Of a stretch of DNA of 64,000 bases, positions 8,446-17,984 are shown in pieces; the first letter of the stretch is position 1; the number at the start of each line of letters is the position of its first letter. Position numbers and translations under genes: made by a program. Source of the DNA: Ottelia alismoides (taxonomy: Eukaryota; Streptophyta; Magnoliopsida; Alismatales; Hydrocharitaceae); the NCBI GenBank assembly GCA_037367405.1, contig JAZKJV010010546.1:22237-86236 (forward strand), read 5' to 3'. The notes below the pieces were generated by a model. That model was not told the origin of the DNA, did no database searches, and worked only from the letters and a program-made list of their open reading frames with translations.

Positions 8446-11400
8446 ATGAAGACTCTCTATTCCTTTCTACTGCTCTGCCTTGCCCTGACCGCCCTGTCGG
8501 CGCAGGAATTCCGAGCCACCATCAACGGGCGCGTGATCGATCCCTCGGGGTCCGCCGTGCCCAACGCCACCATCGAAGTCCGCAATTCCGCCACCAACGA
8601 AGTCGCCTCGGCCAAAGCGGACGCCCAAGGTAACTACGTCGTGCCCTTCCTCCGGCCCGGCGATTACAAGCTCACCGTTTCCGCCACCGGTTTCAAGACC
8701 TACGCCCGCGAGCAGATCACGCTCCAAGTGGGCCAGACCGTTGGCATCGAAGCGAAGCTCGAAGTCGGCCAGTTGAGCGACACGGTCACCGTCACCGGCG
8801 AAGTTCCGCTGCTCGACACGGAAAAGGCTGACCGCGGCGTCGTCATCGACTCCCAGCGCGTCGCCCAGCTTCCGTTGAACGCGCGCAATCCTTACATTCT
8901 CGGCGCCATGATGTCGGGCGTCACGTTCCGCGGCGCGGCCATCTGGCAGCGGCCGTTCGACAACGGCGCCATCGCCGAATGGTCGATGAATGGCGGCCGT
9001 CAATCGAACAACGAGTTCCTGATGGACGGCGCTCCCAACAACGCGCAGCAGGGCGGCAACAACGTTGCTTACGTGCCCATCGTCGATGCCGTGCAGGAAA
9101 TGAAGGTGCAGTCGAACAACTACGACGCCGAGTACGGCAAGACCGCCGGCGGCGTCATGAACGTCGTGCTGAAGAGCGGGACGAACGAATTCCACGGCAC
9201 CGGCTGGGAGTTCCTGCGCCGCACGCCGCTCGATGCCGCCGCCTACCAGAACAAGGCGATCGGCGCCGGCCGCGCGCCGCACTACCTCGATCAGTACGGG
9301 TTCCAGTTCAGTGGTCCGCTGCGCGTGCCCAAGGTTTACGACGGCCGCAACAAGACCTTCTACCTCGGCAGCTATGAAGGCTACCGCGAAGGCACGCCGA
9401 CGCCGCTGTTCAACTCCTACCCCGAAGCCGAAATGCGCACGGGCGACTTCTCGAAGCTCGTCGACGCCCAGGGCCGCGCCATCACCATCTACAACCCGAT
9501 GACCGGCCGCAATGATGCCACCGCGCCCGGCGGCGTTCTCCGCGACCCTTTCCCTGGTAACGTGATTCCGTCGTCGATGATCTCGCCCATCGCGCGCAAC
9601 ATCATGCGCTTCATGCCCAGCCCCAACACCAGGCCGGCTGGCCAGCGCTATGCGACGAACAACCTCCAGAACCCGAACTACTTCGCCACTGACGCGTTCT
9701 ACAACCTCATCCTGAAGTTCGATCACAACTTCAACGACAAGAACCGCGTTTACTTCCGGCACGCCTCCAACGACCGTACGGAAAACCGCGCCGTCAACGA
9801 CATCGACAACAAAGTGGGCACCAACGGCCAGCAGCCCTTCCAGCGCATCAACGACGCGTACGTGATCGACTGGGTGAGCAATCTCACGCCCACCAGCGTC
9901 TTCAACCTGCGCGCTTCCTACAACCGCTTCATCGAGAAGGGCCTGGGCCGCGCCAATGAAGGCTTCGACCTCGCCAGCCTCGGCTTCCCGTCGTCGGTCA
10001 TCAACCAGTTGCCCCAGCCCCGCTTCTTCGGCGAATACGTCTTCGAAGGCTATTCGACCCTGGGCCGCTGGCAGAGCATCAACATCTCGAACAACTTCAA
10101 CATCAACGCCAACTACACGAAGATCATGGGCGCGCACACGTTGAAGGCCGGCGCCGACCTCCGCCAGAATCACTACATTCTGCAGAACTCGGGCGCCATC
10201 TTCCGCTTCAACTTCTCGCGCGGCTACACGCAGCGCATCTGGAATCAGGCCGAAGCGAACGCGGGCGACGGTATGGCGAGCTTCCTGCTGGGCACGCCGA
10301 ATTCCACCAGCATCAGCGAGTATCCGGTGTACCCGCACTTCAAGCAGAACTACCACGCCTACTACTTCAAAGACGATTGGCGCGTGAACCGCAAGCTGAG
10401 CCTGCAGCTCGGCCTGCGCTGGGACATCAACATGCCCCCGTACGAAAAGTACAACCGGCTGAACTCGATCTTCGACCAAACGGCGGCCAACCCGATCGGC
10501 CAGCAGGTGAACGCCACGCTGTTCCCGCAGTTCCGCAATCTGAAGGGCGGCTACACGTTCGCCGGCGTCGGCGGTCGTCCCACTCAAGCGGCCGACACCG
10601 ACTTCAGCAACTTCCAGCCGCGCATCGGCGCCGCCTACACACTGAACGACCGGCTCGTCATCCGCGGCGGCTATGGCTTGTTCTTCAACAACCCGAACAA
10701 CGACTTCCTGCTGACCAACGGCTTCGCCACCAACACGCCGTTCGTCGACTCGGTGGACGGCGGCCGTAATCCGCTCGGCCTCAACTCCTGGGCGAACCCC
10801 TATCCGACCGGCGTGAACGTGCCGGCGGGCGCGGGCCTGGGCCTGGCCACCTTCGCGGGCCGCGGCTTCGACTACTTCAATCAGAACTTCAAGACGCCGC
10901 TCACCCACCAGATGAGCTTCGGCTTCCAATACCTGGTCAGCCAGGGCCAGACGCTCGACGTTTCGTACGTGGGCAGCCGGTCGCGCTCCCAGCAGGACAG
11001 CATCCCGGTGAACAACCCGAGCGCGCAGTTCCGCCGCTCGTGCAACCCGCTCGAGGGCGGCAGCGTGGCTTTCTGCAATGAACTGCAGCCCAATCCGTTC
11101 CAGGGCCTCGACGCCTTCCGCGGCACCACCTACTTCACCGCCGCGCAGTTGTCCCGCAACGACCTGAATCGTCCGTTCCCGCAGTTCGGCAACATCAACA
11201 TGCGCGGCACGAACCTCGGCTTCATCAACTACAATTCGTTGCAGGTCAACTACACCTACCGCATCCGCGGCGGCCTGAACCTGCTGGCGAATTACACGCT
11301 GGCCAAGATGTACGAGAACTTCGGCTTCAACGATCCCTACAACAACGTGCGTCAGGGCGGCCTCTACTTCAACGACCGTCCGCACTTCGTCAAGGGAACG

Positions 11401-12105
11401 GCCGTGTGGGATCTGCCCTTCGGCAAGGGCCGCGCCATCGGCGGCGGCGCCAGCCGGGTGCTGAACGCCTTCATCGGCGGCTGGACGTGGTCCACCTACT
11501 ACACGCATAGCTCCGGCGAGCCCAACGACCTGCCGGGCAACGTCCGCATCATCGCGGATCCCCGCAAGATCTCGTCGGGCACCGGAACGGTTCCGAACTG
11601 GAACGGCACCTACGACTTCAAGGCCCACCAGAACATTGGCTGGAACCGTTGCGTGCTCCAGATGAACAACGACGGCAGCGTGGTCTCCACGCCGGTGTCG
11701 ATCCAGGCCGGTTGCGGCGCAGTGAGCCTGCCGGCGTCGGCCGGCGCGGTGGCCAACATGCAGGCCGTCTCCGCCAATCCGGGCAACTACTCCTGGGTGG
11801 TGCTGCCCGGCAATCAGCCCGGCAATGCGCCTCGCGAAACGCCGTTCCGCTCGGGCCAGATCCGCAAGCAGATGCTGTTCAACGTGGATACCGCGCTGCT
11901 CAAGGAAACGAAGATCGGCGAGCGCTTCCGCTACCAGTTGGGCGCCGAGGTCTTCAACCTCACCAACTACTACTTCTTCGGCCGCAACACCGGCGTGAAC
12001 ACCAACCCGCTCGATCAGAACTTCGGCACCCAGTTCCCGCACTTGGCGTCGAACCAAAACGGCGGTCCGCGTTACGTGCAGTTGCGCTTCAAGCTGTTCT
12101 GGTAA
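8446..12105 (+). CDS. Oar-like TonB-dependent receptor with carboxypeptidase-regulatory domain
   Basis: This is a complete 1219-residue outer-membrane protein. The signal peptide (MKTLYSFLLLCLALTALSAQ) is followed by a carboxypeptidase-regulatory-like beta-sandwich (about residues 22-105; GRVIDPSGSAVPNATIEVRN). The plug region contains EFLMDGAPNNAQQGGNNVAY and YDAEYGKTAGGVMNVVLKSG. A long barrel ends in the aromatic terminus FKLFW typical of outer-membrane insertion. Length and order fit the Oar-like receptors that are expanded in Acidobacteriota, presumably for oligosaccharide or peptide uptake; no substrate can be assigned. AGGGG lies six bases before the ATG. A strong hairpin terminator follows 15 bases after the stop. 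Confidence 0.95.
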   Translation: MKTLYSFLLLCLALTALSAQEFRATINGRVIDPSGSAVPNATIEVRNSATNEVASAKADAQGNYVVPFLRPGDYKLTVSATGFKTYAREQITLQVGQTVGIEAKLEVGQLSDTVTVTGEVPLLDTEKADRGVVIDSQRVAQLPLNARNPYILGAMMSGVTFRGAAIWQRPFDNGAIAEWSMNGGRQSNNEFLMDGAPNNAQQGGNNVAYVPIVDAVQEMKVQSNNYDAEYGKTAGGVMNVVLKSGTNEFHGTGWEFLRRTPLDAAAYQNKAIGAGRAPHYLDQYGFQFSGPLRVPKVYDGRNKTFYLGSYEGYREGTPTPLFNSYPEAEMRTGDFSKLVDAQGRAITIYNPMTGRNDATAPGGVLRDPFPGNVIPSSMISPIARNIMRFMPSPNTRPAGQRYATNNLQNPNYFATDAFYNLILKFDHNFNDKNRVYFRHASNDRTENRAVNDIDNKVGTNGQQPFQRINDAYVIDWVSNLTPTSVFNLRASYNRFIEKGLGRANEGFDLASLGFPSSVINQLPQPRFFGEYVFEGYSTLGRWQSINISNNFNINANYTKIMGAHTLKAGADLRQNHYILQNSGAIFRFNFSRGYTQRIWNQAEANAGDGMASFLLGTPNSTSISEYPVYPHFKQNYHAYYFKDDWRVNRKLSLQLGLRWDINMPPYEKYNRLNSIFDQTAANPIGQQVNATLFPQFRNLKGGYTFAGVGGRPTQAADTDFSNFQPRIGAAYTLNDRLVIRGGYGLFFNNPNNDFLLTNGFATNTPFVDSVDGGRNPLGLNSWANPYPTGVNVPAGAGLGLATFAGRGFDYFNQNFKTPLTHQMSFGFQYLVSQGQTLDVSYVGSRSRSQQDSIPVNNPSAQFRRSCNPLEGGSVAFCNELQPNPFQGLDAFRGTTYFTAAQLSRNDLNRPFPQFGNINMRGTNLGFINYNSLQVNYTYRIRGGLNLLANYTLAKMYENFGFNDPYNNVRQGGLYFNDRPHFVKGTAVWDLPFGKGRAIGGGASRVLNAFIGGWTWSTYYTHSSGEPNDLPGNVRIIADPRKISSGTGTVPNWNGTYDFKAHQNIGWNRCVLQMNNDGSVVSTPVSIQAGCGAVSLPASAGAVANMQAVSANPGNYSWVVLPGNQPGNAPRETPFRSGQIRKQMLFNVDTALLKETKIGERFRYQLGAEVFNLTNYYFFGRNTGVNTNPLDQNFGTQFPHLASNQNGGPRYVQLRFKLFW

Positions 12106-12120
12106 ACCTCGGTCCAACCG

Positions 12121-12163
12121 AAAAAGGCCGCCGCCTCACCTTGGGGCTGGCGGCCTTTTTCTT
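12121..12163 (+). terminator. Intrinsic terminator after the Oar-like receptor
   Basis: AAAAAGGCCGCC at 12121-12132 pairs with GGCGGCCTTTTT at 12149-12160 around a 16-base loop, followed by more pyrimidine (TTTTTCTTT). The stem is strong and ends in a T-run on the plus strand, so it should end transcription of the receptor gene. The A-run on the other side means it could also work on the minus strand. The likely start of the next gene lies inside it. Confidence 0.85.
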
Positions 12164-13742
12164 TGTCGCGGGCGCCACGACGGCCCCGCCCTTCGACTTC
12201 GTCCTCCGCCACGATCCGACGCCCGAAAAGCGCCAGATCGAAACCATGCCCGGCGGCGTGGCGATCCTCGACTACGACAACGACGGCCGTCCCGATCTCT
12301 TCTTCGTCAACGGCGCCGCGCGCAATCGCCTCTATCGCAATCTGGGCAACTGGCGCTTCGAAGATGTCACGGCCCGGGCCGGGCTCGCGGGCGAAGGCTT
12401 CGGCATGGCCGCCGCCGCGGCCGACCATGACAACGATGGCTTCGCCGATCTGCTCGTGCTGTCGGTCGGCAAAAGCCGTCTCTACCGCAACCGCGGCGAC
12501 GGCACCTTCACCGAGGTCACCTCTGCCGCGGGCATCCCGGCTTCGGACTGGCCGATCGGCGCCGGCTGGTTCGACGCCGACCACGATGGCGACCTCGATC
12601 TCTTCGTGGTGAACTACGTCAAGTGGCCCGCCGCCGAGCCCTTCTGCGGCGATCGCGAGGCGGGCTATCGCACTTACTGTCATCCGCGATATTACGAAGG
12701 CGTGCCGAACCTGCTGCTGCTGAATGACGGGCACGGGCATTTCACAGAAAGCGCTGGACTGCCGAAGCTCGCCGGCAAGGGCATGGCCGTCGCCTTCGCC
12801 GACTACGACGCCGATGGGCGCCCCGACATCTTCGTCACCAACGACACCGAGCCCAACCTGCTGCTCCACAACGAAGGCGGCGGACGTTTCCGCGAGCGCG
12901 GCGTCGACGCGGGCATCGCGATGACCGATGAAGGCAAGGTGCTGTCGTCCATGGGCGCCGTCTTCCAGGACATCGACGGCGACCTGCGGCCCGACCTCTT
13001 CTTCACGGCGCTCACCAACGAGACCTTTCCGCTCTACCGCAATCTCGGCAACGGCCTCTTCGCCGACATGACCTACCGGAGCCGCCTCGGCACGGCTTCG
13101 CTCGCGTCCAGCGGCTGGTCGGCCGGGGCCTACGACTTCGACAACGACGGGCACCGTGACCTCTTCACGGCCAACGGCGACGTGCAGGACAACACCGAGC
13201 GCTTCTCGAACCGCGCCTCCCGCCAGCGCAATCAGCTTTTCCGCAACCTGGGCAACGGCAGCTTCGCCGCCACCGCGCTCGGCGAGCCGGCCCAGCACCG
13301 CGGCGCGGCCTTTGCTGACCTCGATGGCGACGGCCGCATCGACGCCGTCGTCTCGCGGCTGGGCCAGGCGCCTGTGCTGTGGCGCAACACGCTGCCCGGC
13401 GCGGGACATTGGATCGCGTTCCACCTGCGCGGCCGCGCCGCGAACCGCGATGGGCTCGGCGCTCGGGTCCGGGTGACGGCCGGCGGCCGCACGCAGCAAT
13501 GGGAGGTGACGACGGCCGTGGGCTACGCGTCGTCGTCGTGGAAGCTGGCTCACTTTGGCTTGGGCGCGGTGTCGCGCGTGGAGCGCGTGGAGATCGTGTG
13601 GCCGGGCGGGCGGCGGCAGGAACTCACCGATGTGGCGGCCGACCGTGTGGTCACCGTGGAGGAAGCCGCGCCGATAGGCGCTTGCGCAGCATGTCCGCGG
13701 CCGGATGCCGCGATTGCTCGAGCAGTGCGACGGCTTCGCTGA
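12141..13742 (+). CDS. CRTAC1-family FG-GAP/VCBS repeat protein with ASPIC/UnbV domain
   Basis: The protein of about 530 residues contains at least seven FG-GAP/VCBS-type calcium-binding repeats, for example DYDNDGRPDLFFVNG, DADHDGDLDLFVVNYV, DYDADGRPDIFVTND, DFDNDGHRDLFTANG and DLDGDGRIDAVVS. These form a beta-propeller. The C-terminus is an ASPIC/UnbV domain (GLGARVRVTAGG to VEIVWPGGRRQEL). The frame has no good ATG before 12246. I place the start at TTG 12141, which gives a plausible signal peptide (LGLAAFFFVAGATTA) but no clear Shine-Dalgarno. The start is therefore uncertain and lies within the terminator of the preceding gene. The last 30 codons overlap the convergent TPR gene. The protein is expected to be secreted; its function is unknown. 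Confidence 0.82.
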   Translation: MGLAAFFFVAGATTAPPFDFVLRHDPTPEKRQIETMPGGVAILDYDNDGRPDLFFVNGAARNRLYRNLGNWRFEDVTARAGLAGEGFGMAAAAADHDNDGFADLLVLSVGKSRLYRNRGDGTFTEVTSAAGIPASDWPIGAGWFDADHDGDLDLFVVNYVKWPAAEPFCGDREAGYRTYCHPRYYEGVPNLLLLNDGHGHFTESAGLPKLAGKGMAVAFADYDADGRPDIFVTNDTEPNLLLHNEGGGRFRERGVDAGIAMTDEGKVLSSMGAVFQDIDGDLRPDLFFTALTNETFPLYRNLGNGLFADMTYRSRLGTASLASSGWSAGAYDFDNDGHRDLFTANGDVQDNTERFSNRASRQRNQLFRNLGNGSFAATALGEPAQHRGAAFADLDGDGRIDAVVSRLGQAPVLWRNTLPGAGHWIAFHLRGRAANRDGLGARVRVTAGGRTQQWEVTTAVGYASSSWKLAHFGLGAVSRVERVEIVWPGGRRQELTDVAADRVVTVEEAAPIGACAACPRPDAAIARAVRRLR

Positions 13743-14301
13743 CGCGGTCGAGATGCGAGAGCGCGAGAGCACGCCAGTAGAGCGCGTCGGAATCGGTTTG
13801 TTTTTCCAGCGCCTGGTCGGCTTCGCGCGGGCGTCCGGCCCGCACTAGGAAGCGCCCATAGGCCACCGGCGGAGCTCCTTGCGCGACAGCGGCGCGATAG
13901 AGCCGCTCGGCCTCGGCGAGCTCTCCCAAGGCTTCATGGCATTCCGCCTGCGCGGTGAGGGAGCGCGGCTGCCCGCCGTCGAGGCGCAGCAGCGGGAGGG
14001 CTTCCCGGTAGCGGTCGGCCGCGTACAGCGCGCGGCCCGCGTAGTAGCAGGCGTCCGCGAGCTGCCGGTCGAGCCGGCAGGCTTTTTCGAAGGGCGCGCT
14101 GGCGCCCCGATAATCCTGGAGCGACGCGCGGGCCACGCCGACGGCCTTCCAGTAGGTGGCGTTCCGGGGGGCGAGGGCGGCCGCCTGCTCGAGCGCGGGG
14201 ATGGCTTCGGCGGCTTTACCGGCCTCGAAGAGCTCCACGCCGCGGCGGTGCAGGGTAGCCGCGTCGGCGGCCACGAGCGCGGCCATCAGCAGGAAAGGCA
14301 C
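13651..14301 (-). CDS. TPR-repeat protein, probably secreted
   Basis: The 216-residue protein starts with a short hydrophobic signal-like segment (MPFLLMAALVAADA) and then consists of tetratricopeptide repeats, such as HRRGVELFEAGKAAEAIPAL and YYAGRALYAADRYREALPLL. It has no other domain. TPR proteins mediate protein contacts, and no partner can be named here. Its 3' end overlaps the 3' end of the convergent CRTAC1-type gene by about 90 bases. Confidence 0.82.
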   Translation of the reverse strand: MPFLLMAALVAADAATLHRRGVELFEAGKAAEAIPALEQAAALAPRNATYWKAVGVARASLQDYRGASAPFEKACRLDRQLADACYYAGRALYAADRYREALPLLRLDGGQPRSLTAQAECHEALGELAEAERLYRAAVAQGAPPVAYGRFLVRAGRPREADQALEKQTDSDALYWRALALSHLDRVSEAVALLEQSRHPAADMLRKRLSARLPPR

Positions 14302-14347
14302 TCTTCGAGCATATCTCGCGTACCTGCGTAGTGCCGCTCATGAAGCT

Positions 14348-15001
14348 CTATCGCCGCCGGCGGGCGACCAGGGCTACGCCCACCGACAGCAGGAGCCAAG
14401 TGGAGGGCTCCGGCACGGTGGTGACCTGGAAGTGGAAGCTGTCGTTACCGAAACCGGAACTGGCGACGACGGGCGTTTGCGTGGCCAACTGCCAGTAGAA
14501 GGAGGCATCGCTGGACGAGCCCACAGCCTGCGGCGCGATGAAGTGCTCCAGGGCCAGCAACGGCGTACCGACTGAAGTGTTGCTCTGCACGCCGACCAGC
14601 CAGACCATGTCCTGGGCCATCGTGAGCCCGCCGAGGTCCCACGTTACGACGGTTCCCGCGATGCCGGAGGTGAGAATCGTCACAGTGGCATCGAAGGAGC
14701 CCAGGAGACTCAGCGGTCCGCTGGCGCTGTAAAGGTACAGCCGAAGGATGCCGGAAAAGTCGTCGCCCAGGTTGTAGATCGAGGTTCTGGCTTCACCACC
14801 GATCAGCCCGTTGCTGGTGTCGAGTTGAATCTGATCGCCCAGCAGGTCGATCGCCAGGCCGCTGGTCGGATCGGGCGTGCTGTTGGGCCCGAACGTCGTG
14901 ACGGCCAGGCCCGGATCCGGCGTGAGCGTGTTGTCGTAGGCGAGCGTGGCGCCGTAGGAAGAGCAGAGGACAGTAAGAGAGAGGAGGATCAGGCGAAGCA
15001 T
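14348..15001 (-). CDS. PEP-CTERM sorting-signal protein
   Basis: The 217-residue exported protein has an N-terminal signal peptide (MLRLILLSLTVLCSSYGA), a beta-rich middle and a classic PEP-CTERM tail: VPEPSTWLLLSVGVALVARR, that is a PEP motif, a membrane helix and an arginine cluster. Exosortase recognises this tail and removes it during surface sorting. The exosortase/EpsI pair at 48.8-50.4 kb is the likely processing machinery. The gene starts 30 bases after the stop of the large FG-GAP repeat gene on the same strand, so the two are probably co-transcribed. The middle matches no domain I can name. Confidence 0.88.
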   Translation of the reverse strand: MLRLILLSLTVLCSSYGATLAYDNTLTPDPGLAVTTFGPNSTPDPTSGLAIDLLGDQIQLDTSNGLIGGEARTSIYNLGDDFSGILRLYLYSASGPLSLLGSFDATVTILTSGIAGTVVTWDLGGLTMAQDMVWLVGVQSNTSVGTPLLALEHFIAPQAVGSSSDASFYWQLATQTPVVASSGFGNDSFHFQVTTVPEPSTWLLLSVGVALVARRRR

Positions 15002-15031
15002 GAGTGGCTTTCTCGGTTGTTGAGTATTGAA

Positions 15032-17899
15032 TCAGGGGACGTTCGTGCCGGAAGTAACCTTCGGCGTGTAAGTCAGAGGCGTGGTGGGCGTGGGCCGCGT
15101 GAACTCGAGCGTCACCTGCGCCGTGTTGCCGCTGAAAGTCAGCGGGACGTATGGACTGCCCACCGGGAGGATGCAAGTGGACAGGCCCTGCGCCACCGGA
15201 CTGGCCAAGCCGATGCCGGCGCTCAGGTTCGTCAGCACCAGGCGCGGATTGGTGAGCGCCGTCGCCGTGGTGATGGTGACGATCTGACGCCAGCGGTTGG
15301 TGGTCCGGAGGAACTGGAGCGGACCCGGCGTGATGGTGACGGGCTGCACCGTGGGGTTGAACGTCGCCGTCACCGTTTGCGGCGCCGACATCGTCACCGG
15401 GCTGGCCGGGGAGAAACCGGCGAAACATTGGCCGGTGGGCGTGAGCGTCACCTGCGTGCCCGCGGCGTAGAAGCCATCGCCGGAGGAGGGCGAGGCGGCC
15501 ACAGTGCCCGCTCCGGCCGGGCTCACCACGGTGGTGAGCAGGTGCTGCGTCTGGAACGTAGCGGTGTAAGTGGTGTTCACGGCCGGCACGGTGAAGGTGC
15601 GGGCCGGGTTGGTGGAGGTGTCTTCCCATTGGCTGAAGACGTAGCGCGTGCCGGGCGCGCCGAGCTGCGGCGTGCCGAAGGTGAGGTTGCAGCTCTGGCC
15701 GGAAGTGCCGGGGAGCACCGTGGGCGAGGTCAGGCCGGAGCCACCCAGGCAGCCCTGGCCAGAGGCGTTGAACAGCAGTCCGGAGGGCGTGGAGTTGATG
15801 GTGAGGTTGACCGTATCGGGAGCAAAGATGTAGGCCGCGCCGGAAACGTTCGCCCCCTCGTTGGGCGTGCTGTTGACGCCGGTGGTGGAGCTGGCTTCCC
15901 CAGGGGCACCCACCGCCACCGTGTCGTCGCTGGCGGCTACCGACCGGCCGAATTGGTCTCCCGACCCGGTGTTGGAGGCCTTCAGGTAGGCCTGCTGGCT
16001 CCAGGTGCTGCCGCTCCGCACGAAGACGTAGGCCGCGCCGGACTCGCCAGCCCCCTCGTTGGGCGTGCTGTTGATGCCGGTGGTGGAGCTGTCTTCCTGA
16101 TTTGCGCCCACCACCACCGTGTCGCCGCTGGCGGCTACCGAATAGCCGAAAAAGTCGAACGCACCGGTGTTGGAGGCCTTCAGGTAGGCCTGCTGGCTCC
16201 AGGTGCTGCCGCTGCGCACGAAGACGTAGGCCGCGCCGGAAGCGCTTGCCCCCTCGTTGGGCGTGCTGTTGACGCCGGTGGTGGAGCTGGCTTCCCCAAT
16301 GGCGCCCACTACCACCGTGTCGCCGCTGGCGGCTACCGAATAGCCGAATTGGTCGTCCACACCGGTATTCGAGGCCTTCAGGTAGGCCTGCTGGCTCCAG
16401 GTGCCGCCGCTGCGCACGAAGACGTAGGCCGCGCCGGAAAAGCTCGCCCCCTCGTTGGGCGAGCTGTTGACGCCGCTGGTGGAACTGTCTTCCCCACGGG
16501 CGCCCACCACCACCGTATCGCCGCTGGCGGCTACCGATATGCCGAATAGGTCGTTCGCCCCGGTGTTGGAGGCCTTCAGGTAGGTCTGCTGGCTCCAGGT
16601 GCTCCCGCTGCGCACGAAGACGTAGGCCGCGCCGGAATTGGGTGCCCCCTCGTCAGGCGTGCTGTTGGCGCCGGTGGTGGAGCTGGCTTCAAAAGGGGCC
16701 CCCACCACCACCGTGTCGCCGCTGGCGGCTACGGATGTGCCGAATTGGTCGAACACACCGGTGTTGGAGGCCTTCAGGTAGGCCTGCTGGCTCCAGGTGC
16801 TGCCGCTGCGCACGAAGACGTAGGCCGCGCCGGAAGCGCTTGCCCCCTCGTTGGGCGTGCTGTTGACGCCGGTGGTGGAGCTGCCTTCCACAGGGGCGCC
16901 CACCACCACCGTGTCGCCGCTGGCGGCGACCGACCGGCCGAAATCGTCACTCACACCGGTGTTGGAGGCCTTCAGGTAGGCCTGCTGGCTCCAGGTGCTG
17001 CCGCTGCGCACGAAGACGTAGGCCGCGCCGGACTCGCCAGCCCCCTCGTTGGGCGTGGTGTTGACGCCGGTGGTGGAGCTGTCTTCCCCAGGGGCGCCCA
17101 CTACCACCGTGTCGCCGCTGGCGGCGACCGAAACGCCGAAGGCGTCGAACGCATCGGTGTTCGACGCCTTCACATAGGCCTGCTGGGCGAGCGGGTCCAC
17201 GGTGAGCGGATACTGCGCCGCCGCGTCCTCAATGGCGATGCGAAGGTGATCACGCGAAGCCTCAAAGCGCGCCGGCACGCGACGCCCGCGGGCGTCCACC
17301 ACGGTCAACGCCGAGTAGCGCATGCGCGGCGTGCGGGCGTCATCCACGAACACGGCCTGATCGCCGGAGATTTGAGCGCGCAACCCGCCCCGCACTGCCA
17401 GCGTCAACACCATCGCGCCGGCGCCTGCCGGCCGCTCCCGCAGCGTGAAGCCGTGTTCCAGGCCCCGCGTGTCGTTGACGAACCATTCGGTCAGCGCCGG
17501 GCCGTAGTGGTAGCTGAAGCGATCCACTTTGGCCGTCGCCTGGCCGGCGCTCACCCGGATCTCCTGGCCCGCGCGGCCGTAACTTTCCAGCTCCAGGCCC
17601 CAGGCGAAGTTGCCTTCCTTCGGCTTCACCGTGAAGCCCCGGCCGTCGAACGTCGCCAGCCACTGCTGCTCCCACGCGCGCGCCACGTGGACCGGCTTAC
17701 CGCCCTCCGTGGCGGGGAAGAAGGCGTGCCGGTGGCGCTGGTACTCGGCCTTGATCTGCCCCCAGTCCACCACGTTGATGCCGGGCGGCAGCTTTACCGC
17801 GTCCCCCGTCGGAGGCTTCAACACCGCGCCAGTGGCGCTTTCGATCGACCACGTCAGGACGGCCACACTGATCAGGTTCCGGGCCAAACGGTTCATCAT
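15032..17899 (-). CDS. Secreted FG-GAP repeat protein with InlB-type beta repeats
   Basis: The 955-residue protein begins with a signal peptide (MMNRLARNLISVAVLTWSIE). An N-terminal region of about 230 residues resembles the leader domain of large FG-GAP adhesin-like proteins. Seven near-identical 66-residue repeats follow, each with QQAYLKASNTG, FG-SVAASGDTVVVGA and GAAYVFVRSGSTWS. The C-terminal third holds divergent InlB/bacterial repeat segments (YVFSQWEDTSTNPARTF; TYTATFQTQHLLTTV) and a final beta domain. FG-GAP repeats of this sort probably fold as a propeller with one repeat per blade. The protein should be extracellular. A PEP-CTERM gene follows in the same transcript, and a conserved 19-bp motif lies 135-153 bases upstream of the start. 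Confidence 0.88.
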   Translation of the reverse strand: MMNRLARNLISVAVLTWSIESATGAVLKPPTGDAVKLPPGINVVDWGQIKAEYQRHRHAFFPATEGGKPVHVARAWEQQWLATFDGRGFTVKPKEGNFAWGLELESYGRAGQEIRVSAGQATAKVDRFSYHYGPALTEWFVNDTRGLEHGFTLRERPAGAGAMVLTLAVRGGLRAQISGDQAVFVDDARTPRMRYSALTVVDARGRRVPARFEASRDHLRIAIEDAAAQYPLTVDPLAQQAYVKASNTDAFDAFGVSVAASGDTVVVGAPGEDSSTTGVNTTPNEGAGESGAAYVFVRSGSTWSQQAYLKASNTGVSDDFGRSVAASGDTVVVGAPVEGSSTTGVNSTPNEGASASGAAYVFVRSGSTWSQQAYLKASNTGVFDQFGTSVAASGDTVVVGAPFEASSTTGANSTPDEGAPNSGAAYVFVRSGSTWSQQTYLKASNTGANDLFGISVAASGDTVVVGARGEDSSTSGVNSSPNEGASFSGAAYVFVRSGGTWSQQAYLKASNTGVDDQFGYSVAASGDTVVVGAIGEASSTTGVNSTPNEGASASGAAYVFVRSGSTWSQQAYLKASNTGAFDFFGYSVAASGDTVVVGANQEDSSTTGINSTPNEGAGESGAAYVFVRSGSTWSQQAYLKASNTGSGDQFGRSVAASDDTVAVGAPGEASSTTGVNSTPNEGANVSGAAYIFAPDTVNLTINSTPSGLLFNASGQGCLGGSGLTSPTVLPGTSGQSCNLTFGTPQLGAPGTRYVFSQWEDTSTNPARTFTVPAVNTTYTATFQTQHLLTTVVSPAGAGTVAASPSSGDGFYAAGTQVTLTPTGQCFAGFSPASPVTMSAPQTVTATFNPTVQPVTITPGPLQFLRTTNRWRQIVTITTATALTNPRLVLTNLSAGIGLASPVAQGLSTCILPVGSPYVPLTFSGNTAQVTLEFTRPTPTTPLTYTPKVTSGTNVP
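15840..17180 (-). repeat. Seven tandem 198-bp coding repeats
   Basis: The DNA repeats with a period of 198 bp (66 codons) inside the FG-GAP gene. The plus-strand block CAGGTAGGCCTGCTGGCTCC and its close variants recur at about 15985, 16183, 16381, 16579, 16777 and 16975, with a seventh, more divergent copy at the promoter-proximal end. Copies are highly similar at nucleotide level. That implies recent duplication or gene conversion and makes copy number prone to change or to misassembly. Confidence 0.92.
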
Positions 17900-17984
17900 C
17901 GGTCACTCCAATTCGGCTGAAGGTAAGGAGAGGCGCATCACGGGCCTGCGCCGCAACTTGGGCAGCAGCTTAGGTCTAAGCCGC

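Noticed and set aside
8467..12117. A 1216-residue minus-strand open frame opposite the Oar-like receptor
   Set aside because: Low-complexity valine/alanine/arginine sequence without motifs; the receptor frame has a signal peptide, domains and the barrel end.
15840..17180. CRISPR-like repeat array
   Set aside because: The period is 198 bp, in frame, and codes for repeated protein blades; there are no short repeats with unique spacers.
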